A stretch of DNA of 64,000 bases, taken from the NCBI RefSeq assembly GCF_024323335.1, contig NC_066579.1, forward strand, positions 132,734,354 through 132,798,353, in the 5' to 3' direction. The notes under the pieces were generated by a model. It did no database searches. It was not told where the DNA came from and worked only from the letters and a program-made list of their open reading frames with translations. Of the stretch, positions 10,185 through 20,921 are shown piece by piece; the first letter of the stretch is position 1; each line of letters begins with the position of its first letter. The stretch is from Lathyrus oleraceus. Taxonomy: Eukaryota; Streptophyta; Magnoliopsida; Fabales; Fabaceae. The position numbers and the translations under genes were made by a program.

Positions 10185-11698
10185 TGTTGATTGTAATTTT
10201 AAGTGTCGGGTTTTTGTTATCGTCTCCACAGGGATTGTGAGATATCGCCGCCTTTCGACAGTTGTTTCAATTCTTAACTCGTAGTAACAAGGGGGTTTTT
10301 GGTTTTAGTCACTGTATCTTGCATAAAAGTGTGATAAAATGCGGTAAAAGATTTGGTTTTAATATTTGAGAAATATTGCCAAAGTTAGGGTTCGACAATC
10401 ACTTTGCATGTAAATGTTCGATCAATAAAACTTATAAACTCCTTTAGATGATAAACTATTTCACAAAGTCCTCCCAATGTGTTTATCTCTAACACACATT
10501 GTGAGTTTTCCCATTTTGATCCATTGTTTATCTCTAACACAATCTATCAAAATGACAACTTTTTGGTTCAACCTTATGGTGAACAAAATCATTCATTACT
10601 ATTTCTAGCTAACAAACAAGATTGGATGAAAACCTAAGTAAAGAGTTGGTAAACATCTCTCGATCATAAACCAACACAAAGAGTTTTCAATAAAACAAAG
10701 TTTTCACCATATATTCACCATTAAAGAGTTTACAAATGAAGATCATCCCATTTACACACAAAGCTAATGATCATCTACATCTAACCTTGACAAAATGAAG
10801 AACTTAGCTACTCATTTTCATGGTAGCTTGGTCAACAAGTTTCGGAAGAAGGTTGATCAACATCCGAGTCGAATAATCGAGATTGGATGGGAATCCACCT
10901 TCTTTTTGTGAAAGATTGTTAAGAGATGAAGAGAAATGATTTCTAGGTCACAAAAGATCTCTAGAGCAATGCTGGAAAAATATCTAAAAAGTACAAAAGT
11001 ATGGAGGTGTAAAAGTTCTGGCTCCAAAAAGTAGCCCTTGCTACTTATAGTGCTGCTACTGAGCTGTCATGCTCGCTAGGCGAGCAGAATGGCTCGCCTA
11101 GCGATCCCCAAAATGAGGCACCTGAGGCACCTGCGCCCAAAGAAATAACCTTTGCCAGATTGGCATGTTCGCTAGGCGAACAAAACCTTCGCTAGGCGAA
11201 GCACACGCTTCACCCTTCGCTCCAGCGAGCTTAGGAGGTTTTGCTACTGTAATTGCTCGCTGGGAGCTCGCTAATGGCTCGCCTAGCGAGTGAGTGCTGG
11301 CTGCGCTTTTGACCAAGTCTGGACGTGTTCGCTACACCCTTCGCTGGCTGCTTGCCTAGCGAGTTTGTTGATGTTTGCTACTGTAAAATACTAGAGCTCT
11401 TCGTTGGGTTCTCGCTAGGTGCTCGCCTAGCGAGCTCTTCGCCACAACCCTCACCTAGCGAGCAAGCTGATGAATGCATCCCTTTTTTGGTCCCTTTGCC
11501 AACTTTCTTGTGGCTTCATTTTCTATTATTTCATGCCCTATTCCTGCACAATAACACACAAATCAAAGGTACCAAGATCGTTTATCATTGTATTGCAATT
11601 CATCAAAAACAAAGGTGGTTTCGAACACTTTAGCAAGGAAATGGAGTGAAAGATGCCCATATTTGATAGCTCAAATAAGCACTTTTTGGTATCTAACA
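10185..11698 (-). repeat. Athila 3' LTR
   Basis: Left-hand LTR, 35 bp longer than the right copy. The excess is accounted for by three units, each one copy of a short direct repeat: about 6 bp (catcta), 9 bp (aggcacctg) and 20 bp (around ttcgctaggcga). A TATA-like CTATAAGTAG lies on the minus strand at 11050-11041. A dense set of CTCGCCTAGCGAG-type dyads lies upstream of it at about 11068-11465. Confidence 0.93.
11068..11465. repeat. CTCGCCTAGCGAG dyad cluster in Athila 3' LTR
   Basis: At least six dyads with arms (G)CTCGC and GCGAG(C) around a three-base centre, in both orientations (GCTCGCTAGGCGAGC, CTCGCCTAGCGAG) and degenerate forms (TTCGCTAGGCGAA). They are spread through U3 upstream of the TATA box on the minus strand. 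The right LTR has the same cluster near 21800-22170 with one dyad fewer. Related dyads also occur inside the element at 14540-14610 and 15050-15120. Confidence 0.9.
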
Positions 11699-12355
11699 AC
11701 TCTCCCCAACTAGATTCTTGCTTGTCCTCAAGCACAGTATGCCTCTTGAAGGACAAGAGGATTTGCATTAAGAAAAAGGTTTCTCCGAAATCGGATAAAA
11801 CGGCTCAACACAAGCGAATCAGCAGATACAAATTTCCAACGGTTAGAATAAAATAATACACAAGAACTAAAACTTAATAGCAATGCGAAATATGTATCTA
11901 TCCACAACAATATTATCTTGAATGAATTATCCTATCTCTCCTCTTCGAATAAGGATTGAAGAAATTACGCGTTTGCAACCGCGGGAATAATCTCACTCTC
12001 CAACAAACAATGAAGAAATCAATTCAATTCATACAATGTCTAACAATTATAAATGGTAATGTGGAAGCACGAAGATCACTAAGGACTTTTCGGTTGAAGC
12101 TTGGTTAGGTTAACAAACAAGGGTCATTTCTAAGGCCATTGAAAACGAAATTGCCGATGCAAAAGAGACATTCACTGTACATTATTCACACATCTCAACT
12201 TCGTTCCATTTGTTTCTCATTTGAAACCTTCACAACTCTTATTTCACAACTCAATTTTTGTTTTTCACTATTTTTCTTCCAAGCAAGCATTCATTTTTAT
12301 TTTCTCTATTTTTTCTTTCTTTCACATCATATTTACAAAACAGATGTTTCTCTTT

Positions 12356-12430
<75 letters not shown>

Positions 12431-13214
12431 GCTTGCTCGGTTTTTCAAGAGTTGTGGCACTTACTGATTCTCATTTTCGTTCTCCCCAACTTATTTCTTA
12501 CTCACCCTAAGTGAATGTTCTTGACTTTTTACGGCAAAAGAACAATTATCAAAATTTTCCGGGTTTCAAGAAAAAAGATTTTTGAAATCTCGCTTTATTT
12601 CAAGCTGAGATTCAACTGTTTAAGCTCAAAGGGGTTAACGAATACTCTCTCTTCTCACAGGTAAGTTGCATTTGGAACTGGTTGTGCTCGATAGAAAACA
12701 AGTGCCTTGATCATTTCTAATTGCTTCCACATATTCACAATAATAAAAGACAAAGCATGAATCAAATGAATCAACAAAGCTTATTAGAATCCAGCATTTA
12801 AGTGTACAATGGAGGTTTCCTCACGATTTGTGGTTTTTAGTCCTAGATGAAACATTCATTCAATTATGTTGCAAAAAGACAATATTCAATTACAAAAAAG
12901 AGTAAAGTTCTTAATGCATTCTAAAATTCTAGTCGGAGGTAACCATGTACCTTAGCATTATTCACTTGTTTATTTTTATCATTGCCATCCAAGCTCGGAT
13001 GCACCTTCATTGGATACTTCTTTGAGGAGCAACCAATCTAGAAGGTTTGACACTCAACCAACCAAAAATTTATTAAAACAACGAAATTTAAAACATAAAT
13101 AATAACATTACTTCAAATTTTAAAATTGTTCATGGGGGACAAAACACCCCAAAAGTACATAACCAACATCAAAATACAATAGAAATAAAACATAATATAA
13201 AAAATAAAATAAAC
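11699..13214 (-). other. Athila 3' untranslated region with polypurine tract
   Basis: Non-coding sequence between the env-like ORF and the 3' LTR. It starts beside the LTR with the polypurine tract (minus strand GTTGGGGAGAGT, 11710-11699) and includes a long (TA)n tract at 12363-12427. No credible protein is seen. Long untranslated stretches here are normal for Athila elements. Confidence 0.7.
12363..12427. repeat. (TA)n microsatellite in Athila 3' region
   Basis: About 32 uninterrupted TA dinucleotides, flanked by C/T-rich sequence on the left. Probably highly variable in length between copies and accessions. Confidence 0.98.
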
Positions 13215-14528
13215 TTAGCCCTCCAAGGACTCATAACCCTCATCAGTACCGGCTTCAGAACTGGTAGCCTCATCATCATCATCATCAGCAGCAGCACCAG
13301 AAGAAGCACCAGCACCAGCACCCGCCCCCTCTCCAAACACAGGCCTGTCCACAGGCCAGCTAGCGTGCTGCAGAAACTGCTCACGTGTCATCATAGAATG
13401 CTCACTGGAGGGGTCCCGCATCTGCAACTGTAACAGCTGCATAGAATCGTGCATATCGAGCATGGCGCGCTGGGTTGCCGCCATCCAATCCGAGTTGTAG
13501 TTGCAGACAGCCTGCTGGAAAGGATCGGATCCTAGAGTAGAAGTACCAGGACCATCAGAAGCCCCAGTAACCTCAGCAGCTGAACTACTTCTTACATACT
13601 TCGGTTTGCAATACTTGGTCACGTATCGGTCATCAATGGGCGGCGGGATCCTTACTTGACCCCTAGAGGGTAGCCTCACCCTCGCTTGCAGGCACAAAGC
13701 CATGATTAGGCAAGGGAAATCCAGGGGACAATTCACTCGTGCCCCCGACTTTAGCCCGCTTTCAATCACGGACTTCAGCTTAAAAGCAATAATCCTCGCC
13801 ACATCAATCTGGACGTTCCTGAGGATGCTGTGTACCAAGTGTGCCACTGGGATCGGCACAGTAGAAGTATGAGACTTGGGTGCGATGTTTGTAAGAACCA
13901 ACAAAAGGATCAGTTGAGCCAAGGGAATCATGTCCTCCCTATGGTATCTCATGGGAACCCCATATGGGTTCAGCTCAACTGATTTCCCTTTCAAAAGCAG
14001 GGCAGCAGAAATCGAATCAGTATCCCGGTGAAGCCTTAAATCTTTGTGGTAGGTGTCTCTCTCCTCGGCTCCCAGATGGAGCGGTTCACCCAGGACACGG
14101 TTAATTGCATCCCGATCGAACGCAACAGGACGGTCGGACACTCTAGACGTCCATGTGAATGGCTCGTCGTCGTTCGGCAGTGCGTTCGCGTAGAACTCAC
14201 GCACTGTTGCGATATCGTAATGCTTCAGGGGGGATATTAACCGATCCCACTTTTTGCTGTTAATCAACCCGACGAATGTTCGGTTCGTGCCTTCAGGGTT
14301 GATTAAAAATCTCTTTTCCGGCAAAATCTTTCGCTTTTCCAAAGCAATATATCTTGCGGCTTGCTTTGGCCCGACAAATTTGTCGGTGTCGAATTGTATT
14401 GGTACGGGACGGGAAGTGTTCCCGCCCTTTCTCTTTTTCGAAGCTCCGGACCTGGATTCCATCTGCACAGACATAGACAGGAAACCACACAACACAAAAT
14501 AGATTAGAAAGCAAAACCAGAATTCCAA
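13215..14528 (-). CDS. Athila env-like third ORF
   Basis: A 437-codon intact frame downstream of integrase, the position of the env-like or plant-specific ORF of Athila elements. From the first ATG it has a hydrophobic N-terminus (MEFWFCFLIYFVLCGFLSM) and then a second ATG (MESRSGASKKRKGG) that begins with a basic nuclear-localisation-like stretch. The body contains a segment often annotated as a plant transposon protein domain (AARYIALEKRKILPEKRF, FVGLINSKKWDRL, VREFYANALP). The C-terminus is acidic (a run of aspartates, then SSEAGTDEGYESLEG). The second ATG (14459) may be the true start, in which case the hydrophobic segment is leader sequence. Function unknown; unlike gag-pol it has kept an open frame. 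Confidence 0.8.
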   Translation of the reverse strand: MEFWFCFLIYFVLCGFLSMSVQMESRSGASKKRKGGNTSRPVPIQFDTDKFVGPKQAARYIALEKRKILPEKRFLINPEGTNRTFVGLINSKKWDRLISPLKHYDIATVREFYANALPNDDEPFTWTSRVSDRPVAFDRDAINRVLGEPLHLGAEERDTYHKDLRLHRDTDSISAALLLKGKSVELNPYGVPMRYHREDMIPLAQLILLLVLTNIAPKSHTSTVPIPVAHLVHSILRNVQIDVARIIAFKLKSVIESGLKSGARVNCPLDFPCLIMALCLQARVRLPSRGQVRIPPPIDDRYVTKYCKPKYVRSSSAAEVTGASDGPGTSTLGSDPFQQAVCNYNSDWMAATQRAMLDMHDSMQLLQLQMRDPSSEHSMMTREQFLQHASWPVDRPVFGEGAGAGAGASSGAAADDDDDEATSSEAGTDEGYESLEG

Positions 14529-15282
14529 CTACTGTCATGCTCGTTGCTGCTTCGCCTAGCGAAGTGGCAGCGAATGCTCGCCACTGGTTCGCCTAGCGAG
14601 TTGCTAGCGAATCTTACGGGTTTTTGGGTTCTGCAATGTTTACAGTGAAATTTTGGCAAAACCCAAGGTCTCATGGTATCTATTTCAGAACAAAATGATT
14701 TATCAAGAACGACATTGTTCTAATGTACATGCAAATCTATACCCACATGCAAAATCTAATGTACCCATTCCCCCAAATTCACCCTAAATGACATATAAAT
14801 CAGAAATTTACAAAGTTAAAACATAGAGAAATGGAATTAGGGCAAACCTTAGTGAAAGAGATTGATTGAATTTGAAGTGCACAGTGAGGTTTGCAATGCA
14901 ATGTAACCGTTTAGGGTTTGAGTGAGATGAAAACTGAGAGAGTGTTTGTGAGAGTTGTGTGAGTGCTTCAGTTCAGAGTGGTAAAAATAAAAATTGCATT
15001 TGGGCCCAAAAGAGTGGCCTACTGAGAATTAAATTAGTGCTGCCATGCAGCGCTCGCTGCTGCCTCGCCTAGCGAGCAGCTAGCGAATCCGCTCGCTACT
15101 GCTTCGCCTAGCGAGCATGACAGCATTTGCTTTTTCAAAAATAGCATTCCTGGTACATTCAACCAGGTTTTAACAATTGGAATCCCAATACGACACCACA
15201 GAAAAACTGTAAATACTTACAATGTTGGGGTGCCTCCCAACAAGCGCTTGTTTAACGTCGGATAAGCTCGACGGTGCGATGC
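14529..15282 (-). other. Athila spacer between integrase and env-like ORF
   Basis: About 750 bases without a protein. It carries two further groups of CGCCTAGCGAG-type dyads (about 14540-14610 and 15050-15120), the same motif family as in the LTR. This spacer probably supplies the leader for the downstream ORF, perhaps by splicing or an internal promoter; neither is visible directly. Confidence 0.6.
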
Positions 15283-16244
15283 TCACAGAGGAGCATCCAA
15301 AGAAATAGCACAGCTCTCGCGATCCACATGACCGCCGAGATAAACCTTCAAACGTTGGCCATTAACGGTCCAACTCTCCTTCTTTTCCATGTCCTCAATG
15401 ACAATAGCTCCGTACTCCTTAACTTCTTTGACCCGAAATGGCCCGGACCATTTTGATTTTAACTTTCTGGGGAATAACTTCAACCTGGAATTGAACAATA
15501 GGACCAACTGTCCGGGCACAAATTCTTTCTTTCGAAGCTTTTTGTCATGATATTTTTTTACCTTCTCTTTGTACAACCAACTTGAGTGATATGCGGCATT
15601 GCGCATCTCTTCCAACTCAAGCAGTTGCACCTTCCTTTTCTCACCGACCAAATCCTTTTCAAAATTTAAAAATTTCAGAGCCCACAAGGCTTTGTGCTCC
15701 AATTCGACCGGCAAATGGCAAGTTTTACCAAACACCAATTGAAAAGGAGTGAGCCCAATTGGAGCTTTAAAGGCGGTACAGTATGCCCATAACGCTTCAT
15801 CCAATTTTTGTGACCACTCTTTTTTCGAATTTGACACAGTTTTTTCGAGAATTCTCTTAATCTCACGATTAGAGACCTCGGCTTGCCCATTAGCCTGTGG
15901 GTGATACGGAGTTGCCACTCTATGTGATACACCGTAATGTTTTAAAATGCTTTCCAACGGTGCATTACAAAAGTGTGACCCTCCGTCACTTATCAACACT
16001 CGGGGGTTCCGAAACGGGAAAATATGTTTTTCTTTAAAAAATTTATTACCGTTTTCGCATCCGCCCGAGGTGAGGCAATCGCCTCAACCCACTTAGAAAC
16101 GTAATCAACTGCGACAAGCATATACTCGTTACCATAAGAGGGTGGGAATGGTCCTACAAAATCGATGCCCCAACAATCAAATACTTCGACCTCTTGGATG
16201 TTTTGGAGAGGCATCTCGTCTCTCTTACCAATCCCACCGCTTCT
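15283..16244 (-). pseudogene. Athila integrase, frameshifted
   Basis: Integrase core in two frames. The first (16214-15993) reads [27 protein letters not shown], with the first catalytic aspartate. The second (15999-15283) reads [11 protein letters not shown] and YHPQANGQAEVSNREIK, with the second aspartate and the glutamate. They are offset by a frameshift near 15995. A C-terminal region with PGQLVLLFNSRLKLFPRKLKSKW is the usual Ty3/gypsy integrase tail. The zinc-binding part lies upstream and is separated by an in-frame stop at 16245. Not functional as it stands. Confidence 0.88.
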
Positions 16245-17636
16245 CTAGCAATTATCACAACTTTGCACATGGGTATGTGCGTCTTTGAAAATAGTGGGCC
16301 AATAAAATCCTGACTGAAGGATTTTAGTGGCCGTTCTCACCCCATTATAGTGTCCGCCATAAGGCGAGTTGTGACAATGCCAAAGGATGCTCTGCGCTTC
16401 ATCGCCAGTAACGCATCTCCTTAAAAGGTTATCACTACCCAACTTAAACAAGTACGGGTCATCCCATACGTAATACTTGGCATCCAAAAGATACTTCCTT
16501 TTTTGGTTCGAAGTTAGGTCGGGAGGCACAAAACCACTAGCCTTGTGGTTCGCAAAGTCTGCAAACCACGGCCTAACTTGAATTTTGAAAAGTTTTTCAT
16601 CAGGAAACTCTTCCCGGATTTCCTTCTCTGAAGCTGTAACCTCCACATTAACTAAGCGTGATAAATGATCCGCCACCAAATTTTCCGATCCTTTCTTGTC
16701 TTTGATTTCAACATCAAATTCTTGCAACAAGAGGATCCAATGGATGAGCCTTTGCTTCGAATCCGGTTTGGTGAGCAAATATTTAATCGCCGAGTGGTCG
16801 GTATACACTACGACTTTAGACCCTATAAGATAAGACCTAAACTTTTCAAGCGCATACACTATCGCAAGTAATTCTTTTTCAGTGGTGGCATGGTTAATTT
16901 GAGCCTCATTAAGAACTTTACTTGCGTAATGTATCGCATGAAATTTTTTCTCTTTTCTTTGGCCTAATACCGCTCCGATTGCATAGTCGCTCGCATCACA
17001 CATTAGCTCAAAATTTAAATTCCAATTTGGAGCGACTATAATTGGAGCGGTAACCAATTTTTCTTTCAAAATCTCAAAAGCTTGCAAACATTCATCGGTT
17101 AAGAGAAATACCTGGTCCTTAGCTAGCAAATTACTCAAAGGCTTAGCTACCTTTGAGAAGTCTTTGATAAAGCGCCGATAGAACCCGGCGTGCCCCAAAA
17201 AGCTTCGGATTCCCTTCACATTCACCGGAGGAGGTAACTTTTCAATCACTTCAACCTTAGCACGATCAACTTCAAGCCCTCTTGAAAAGACTTTATGGCC
17301 AAGCACTATCCCCTCGATCACCATGAAGTGGCACTTCTCCCAATTAAGCACAAGATTGGTCTTCACACATCTTTCAAGCACCGTTTTCAAGTTTGCCAAG
17401 CATAAACTAAAGGAACCACCAAATACCGAGAAGTCATCCATGAAGACTTCCATTGTTTTCTCAATAAGGTCGGCAAAAATGGCTTGCACACATCTTTGGA
17501 AAGTCGCCGGTGCATTGCACAACCCAAAGGGAATTTTTCAGTATGCGAAAACTCCAAACGGACATGTGAAAGCCGTCTTTTCATGATCGGCCGGGTCAAC
17601 CGCAATTTGGTTATACCCGGAATAGCCATCCAAGAA
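16245..17636 (-). pseudogene. Athila reverse transcriptase / RNase H, interrupted
   Basis: Continues the gag-pol frame after the stop at 17637. It contains [11 protein letters not shown], the RT active site [10 protein letters not shown], RNase H with [15 protein letters not shown] and [11 protein letters not shown], and ends with the integrase zinc-finger region ([17 protein letters not shown], then CDNC). An additional in-frame stop lies at 17538-17540, just before LCNAPATF. The catalytic aspartates are kept although translation would be blocked. Confidence 0.88.
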
Positions 17637-19718
17637 TCAATAGTATTGTTGCCCCGAGAGTCTTTCGAGCATTTGATCCATGAACGGGAGTGGAAAATGA
17701 TCTTTTCGAGTTGCGGTATTCAACCGCCTATAATCAATACACATTCGCCACCCCGTTGAAACTTTAGTAGGGATCAACTCATCCTTGTCATTTCGGATCA
17801 CGGTAATTCCACCTTTCTTCGGAACCACATGCACAGGACTAACCCATGGACTATCCGAAATCGGGTAAATCATTCCCGCATCCAACAGCTTGACAACTTC
17901 CTTTCTAACAACCTCCTTCAAAGTAGGATTTAAGCGGCATTGTGGTTGAGCTACCGGCTTAAAATCCTCTTCCATTAAGATCTTGTGCATGCAATAGGAA
18001 GGACTAATTCCTTTGAGATCGGAAAGATTCCAACCCATGGCTTCTTGATTTTTTTTTAGCACATTGATCAAACGGGCTTCTTCATCATTTGACAAAAGGT
18101 TGCTTATGATGACCGGCTTTGCTTCGGTCTCATCTAGGAATACATACTTCAAAGTAGAAGGTAACATTTTCAATTCAATAGGCGCTTTTTCGTCATTAAC
18201 CTCCTTCTTCAAGTCTTCCTCCTCAACTTCCCACGGTTGTAGTTCGTTTAAACCATCAAGTTCCCTTAAGCATTCATCAAGAGCTTGCTCTTCTTCAGCT
18301 GTGAAAACTTCAAATGAGTCGTCAAGAGCTAACTCCATAGGAGATATCTCATGAATATGCTTAGAAACCTCCAAAATTGCCTCTTCGATCACATCGATGC
18401 GAAAGCTATCACTTCTATCTTTTGAATGCTTCATTGCTTCGAATAGATCGAATGTAACTTCTTCATTTTGGACTCTCACCTTCATCAAACCATCATCAAC
18501 GTCTATCATCATGCGCGCGGTTTTCATGAACGGTCGGCCCAGAATGAGCGGAGCATCATCATCCTCTTCCATATCAATAACAATAAAATCGACTGGGAAA
18601 AAGAATTTGTCGACTTTAACCAAAATGTCTTGGGCTACGCCATGAGGATGGGTAGTCGACTTATCGGCCAATTGCAAAGTCATCCGGATGGACTTTATTT
18701 CAATGTTGCCAAGCCTCTTTACAATAGACAATGGTATAAGATTAATGCTTGACCCCAAATCAATTATTCCTTTTCCGACATAGATATCACCAATTTTAAC
18801 CGGCAAAGTAACTCGTCCCGGATCAACCTCTTTTTTCGGAAGCGTCCTTTGAATAATTGAACTATAGCTCGCATCTACGACAATGGTCTCCGGTTCCGTA
18901 TACCTCCGCTTTTTTGTAAGTATGTCCTTCATGAATTTGGCATACTTGGGCATTTGCTCCAAGGCTTCGGCAAACGGAATGTTGATTTGCAGTTGTTTAA
19001 AAATATCCATGAATCGGGCGTAATGCCGTTCATTCTCTATTTTGGATGGAGCATCTGGATAAGGAAGGTTTTGGATTGGAGTAGCGCTCACTACCTCCTT
19101 TCCTTTAGCAACTCTAGAACTTCTCGCTCTTTTCTTTTTCACTTCCTCCCCCATTACTTCATCACTCTTATTTTTCTCAATTTCCACACTTTCTTTCTTT
19201 TCAACTTCACCATTCTTTTTGTTCTTTTCACTTTCTTCCTCACTCCACTCCCCCACTTCACCATCAATATTATCCTCCAATATTTCCTCCTCATTTTTCC
19301 TCTTTTCCTCTCTTTGTTCACTTTCATCTCTTTTTTTATTCTCACTAATCAACTCCCTCCCACTTCTCATCGTGATCGCTTTACAATGCTCCTTAGGATT
19401 TGTTTGCATGTTCGCCGAAAAAGAAGGACCGGGTTGTTGTTCCGCTAGTTGCTTAGCAAGTTGTCCAACTTGAGTCTTGAGATTTTTGATTGCCGCATCG
19501 TTGCTCTTTTGATTAGCCATTGACATTTGCATAAATTGTGTCAATGTCTCCTCTAACTTTGAAGTTACGACCGGCGGTTGTTGAGGTTGATAAGGATTTT
19601 GGGGAGGGTTTTGACGGCTAGAAGAACCACCCCCATAACCTTGGTTATGGTAATAATTACTCCTAGGTTGGAACCCTTGATTCCCTTGGAAGTGTTGTTG
19701 TTGATTTTGAGGATGTGG
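17637..19718 (-). pseudogene. Athila gag C-terminus, protease and start of RT
   Basis: Same frame as the gag pieces upstream. It has a charged, low-complexity linker (long runs of E, K and N), a protease segment with IIDLGSSINLIPLSIV near residue 258 of the main frame, and the RT entry with SPWVSPVHVVPKKGG and RMCIDYRRLN. The protease has D-L-G-S rather than the common D-T/S-G; this form is usual in Athila elements. The segment is bounded by in-frame stops at 19719 and 17637. Confidence 0.87.
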
Positions 19719-20024
19719 TTAATAAGGTTGTTGTTGTTGTTGTCTCGATTGGTAGTCCCGTTGGTTTGCCATGTAGTTTACTTCTTCGAACCCGGGAGGT
19801 GGACAAAATCCGGTGTCATGCTCACCTTTGCAAAGCTCACAACAAGCTATTTGTTTAGCTTTTGAAGGTTCTCTCAACTCTTTTATTTGCTGCGTTAAGA
19901 GTTCCACTTGTTGTGAAATGAGTTTGTTTTGGGCAAGAATGGCATCGTTTGTCCCAAGTTCAAGCACTCCCGGCTTCTTCAAAGAGTTGCCTCTACTTTG
20001 ACTTTGAAGATCATTTAGAGCCAT
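19719..20024 (-). pseudogene. Athila gag, nucleocapsid part
   Basis: A 101-codon piece in frame with its neighbours, bounded by stops at 20025 and 19719. It contains one cysteine knuckle (CELCKGEHDTGFC) and a glutamine-rich end. This is the RNA-binding part of gag. Confidence 0.8.
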
Positions 20025-20795
20025 TCAATTTATGATATCTGTAACTTCTTCGGCGTTTTTAGACAATAAAGAACCACCCGAGGTAGCATCCAACAAAGTC
20101 TTGCAGTTTGGTTGAAGTCCATTTTTGAAAATATGGATTTGAGTCAATTCATCAAATCCATGCCCTTTACACTTCCGAAGCATGGATTTGAATCTTTCCC
20201 ACGCCTCATTTAATGATTCGTTGGTTCCTTGTGAAAACACTGAGATGGCCGTCTTGGATTCCATGAACCGGTTGTGGGAGAAAAATCTTTCGATGAACTT
20301 CTCTTCCAACACGTTCCAATCTGTCATGACGGCTGGTGTTTGATCTAAGTACCAATCTTTTGCTTTGTCGAGCAAAGCATGGGGAAATAATCTTCTGAAC
20401 AACGGTAGCTCTTGAGCTTGATCAACTCCGGCCGCCAATGCTATCTCGTAAAATTTGGTGAGAAAAGCAAAGGGATCTTCGTGGTCCATTCCGGTGAATG
20501 GACTTCCATATAGTAAATTAAGAGTTCCCGTTTTCATCTCGGCTTGCCTTCCCGTGTGGTTGGCAAACTGAGCAGTATTCCTTGGACTGTTTACACATGG
20601 AGTGGAAATGGGCGGTGGTGGTGGTTCCATGATAGGTATGAACGGTGGTGGATGTGTGGTAGAAGAACTTTCTCCTTGTTCTTGTCGTTGTCTAGCTTGT
20701 TGCCTCCTTCGTCTCGTTCTGCTATTCAGCCTCCTTGCGGTTCTTTCGATCTCGGGATCAAAAAGAAGTTCGTCCACAGGAATCTGCCCTCGCAT
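20025..20795 (-). pseudogene. Athila gag, capsid part
   Basis: Starts at the ATG of MRGQIPVDELLFDPEIERT at 20795; the frame is open further upstream, but that part lacks similarity. It has an arginine-rich stretch (RTRRRRQQARQRQ), a proline-rich linker, then the retrotransposon gag domain with DPFAFLTKFYEIA, LFPHALLDKAKDWYLDQ and NESLNEAWERFKSMLRKC. A TGA at 20027-20025 separates it from the knuckle region. It lies about 105 bases from the primer binding site. Confidence 0.87.
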
Positions 20796-20900
20796 AAAAC
20801 GAAAGCTGCACACTAAACCAAACAAATTACAAGCACAAGTCAAAAATTCGAAAGCTAAAAATTAAGCAACTATTGTGATGCTCGCAATATCAATTCACAA

Positions 20901-20918
20901 TCCCCGGCAACGGCGCCA
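20901..20918 (-). other. Athila primer binding site
   Basis: On the minus strand TGGCGCCGTTGCCGGGGA lies three bases inside the 5' LTR. This sequence is the usual primer binding site of Athila-group elements, generally assigned to tRNA-Asp (from memory, not checked). Confidence 0.88.
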
Positions 20919-20921
20919 TTT

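Noticed and set aside
12139..12514. Hydrophobic open frames with long Tyr-Ile repeats
   Set aside because: They are translations of the (TA)n microsatellite in the Athila 3' region.
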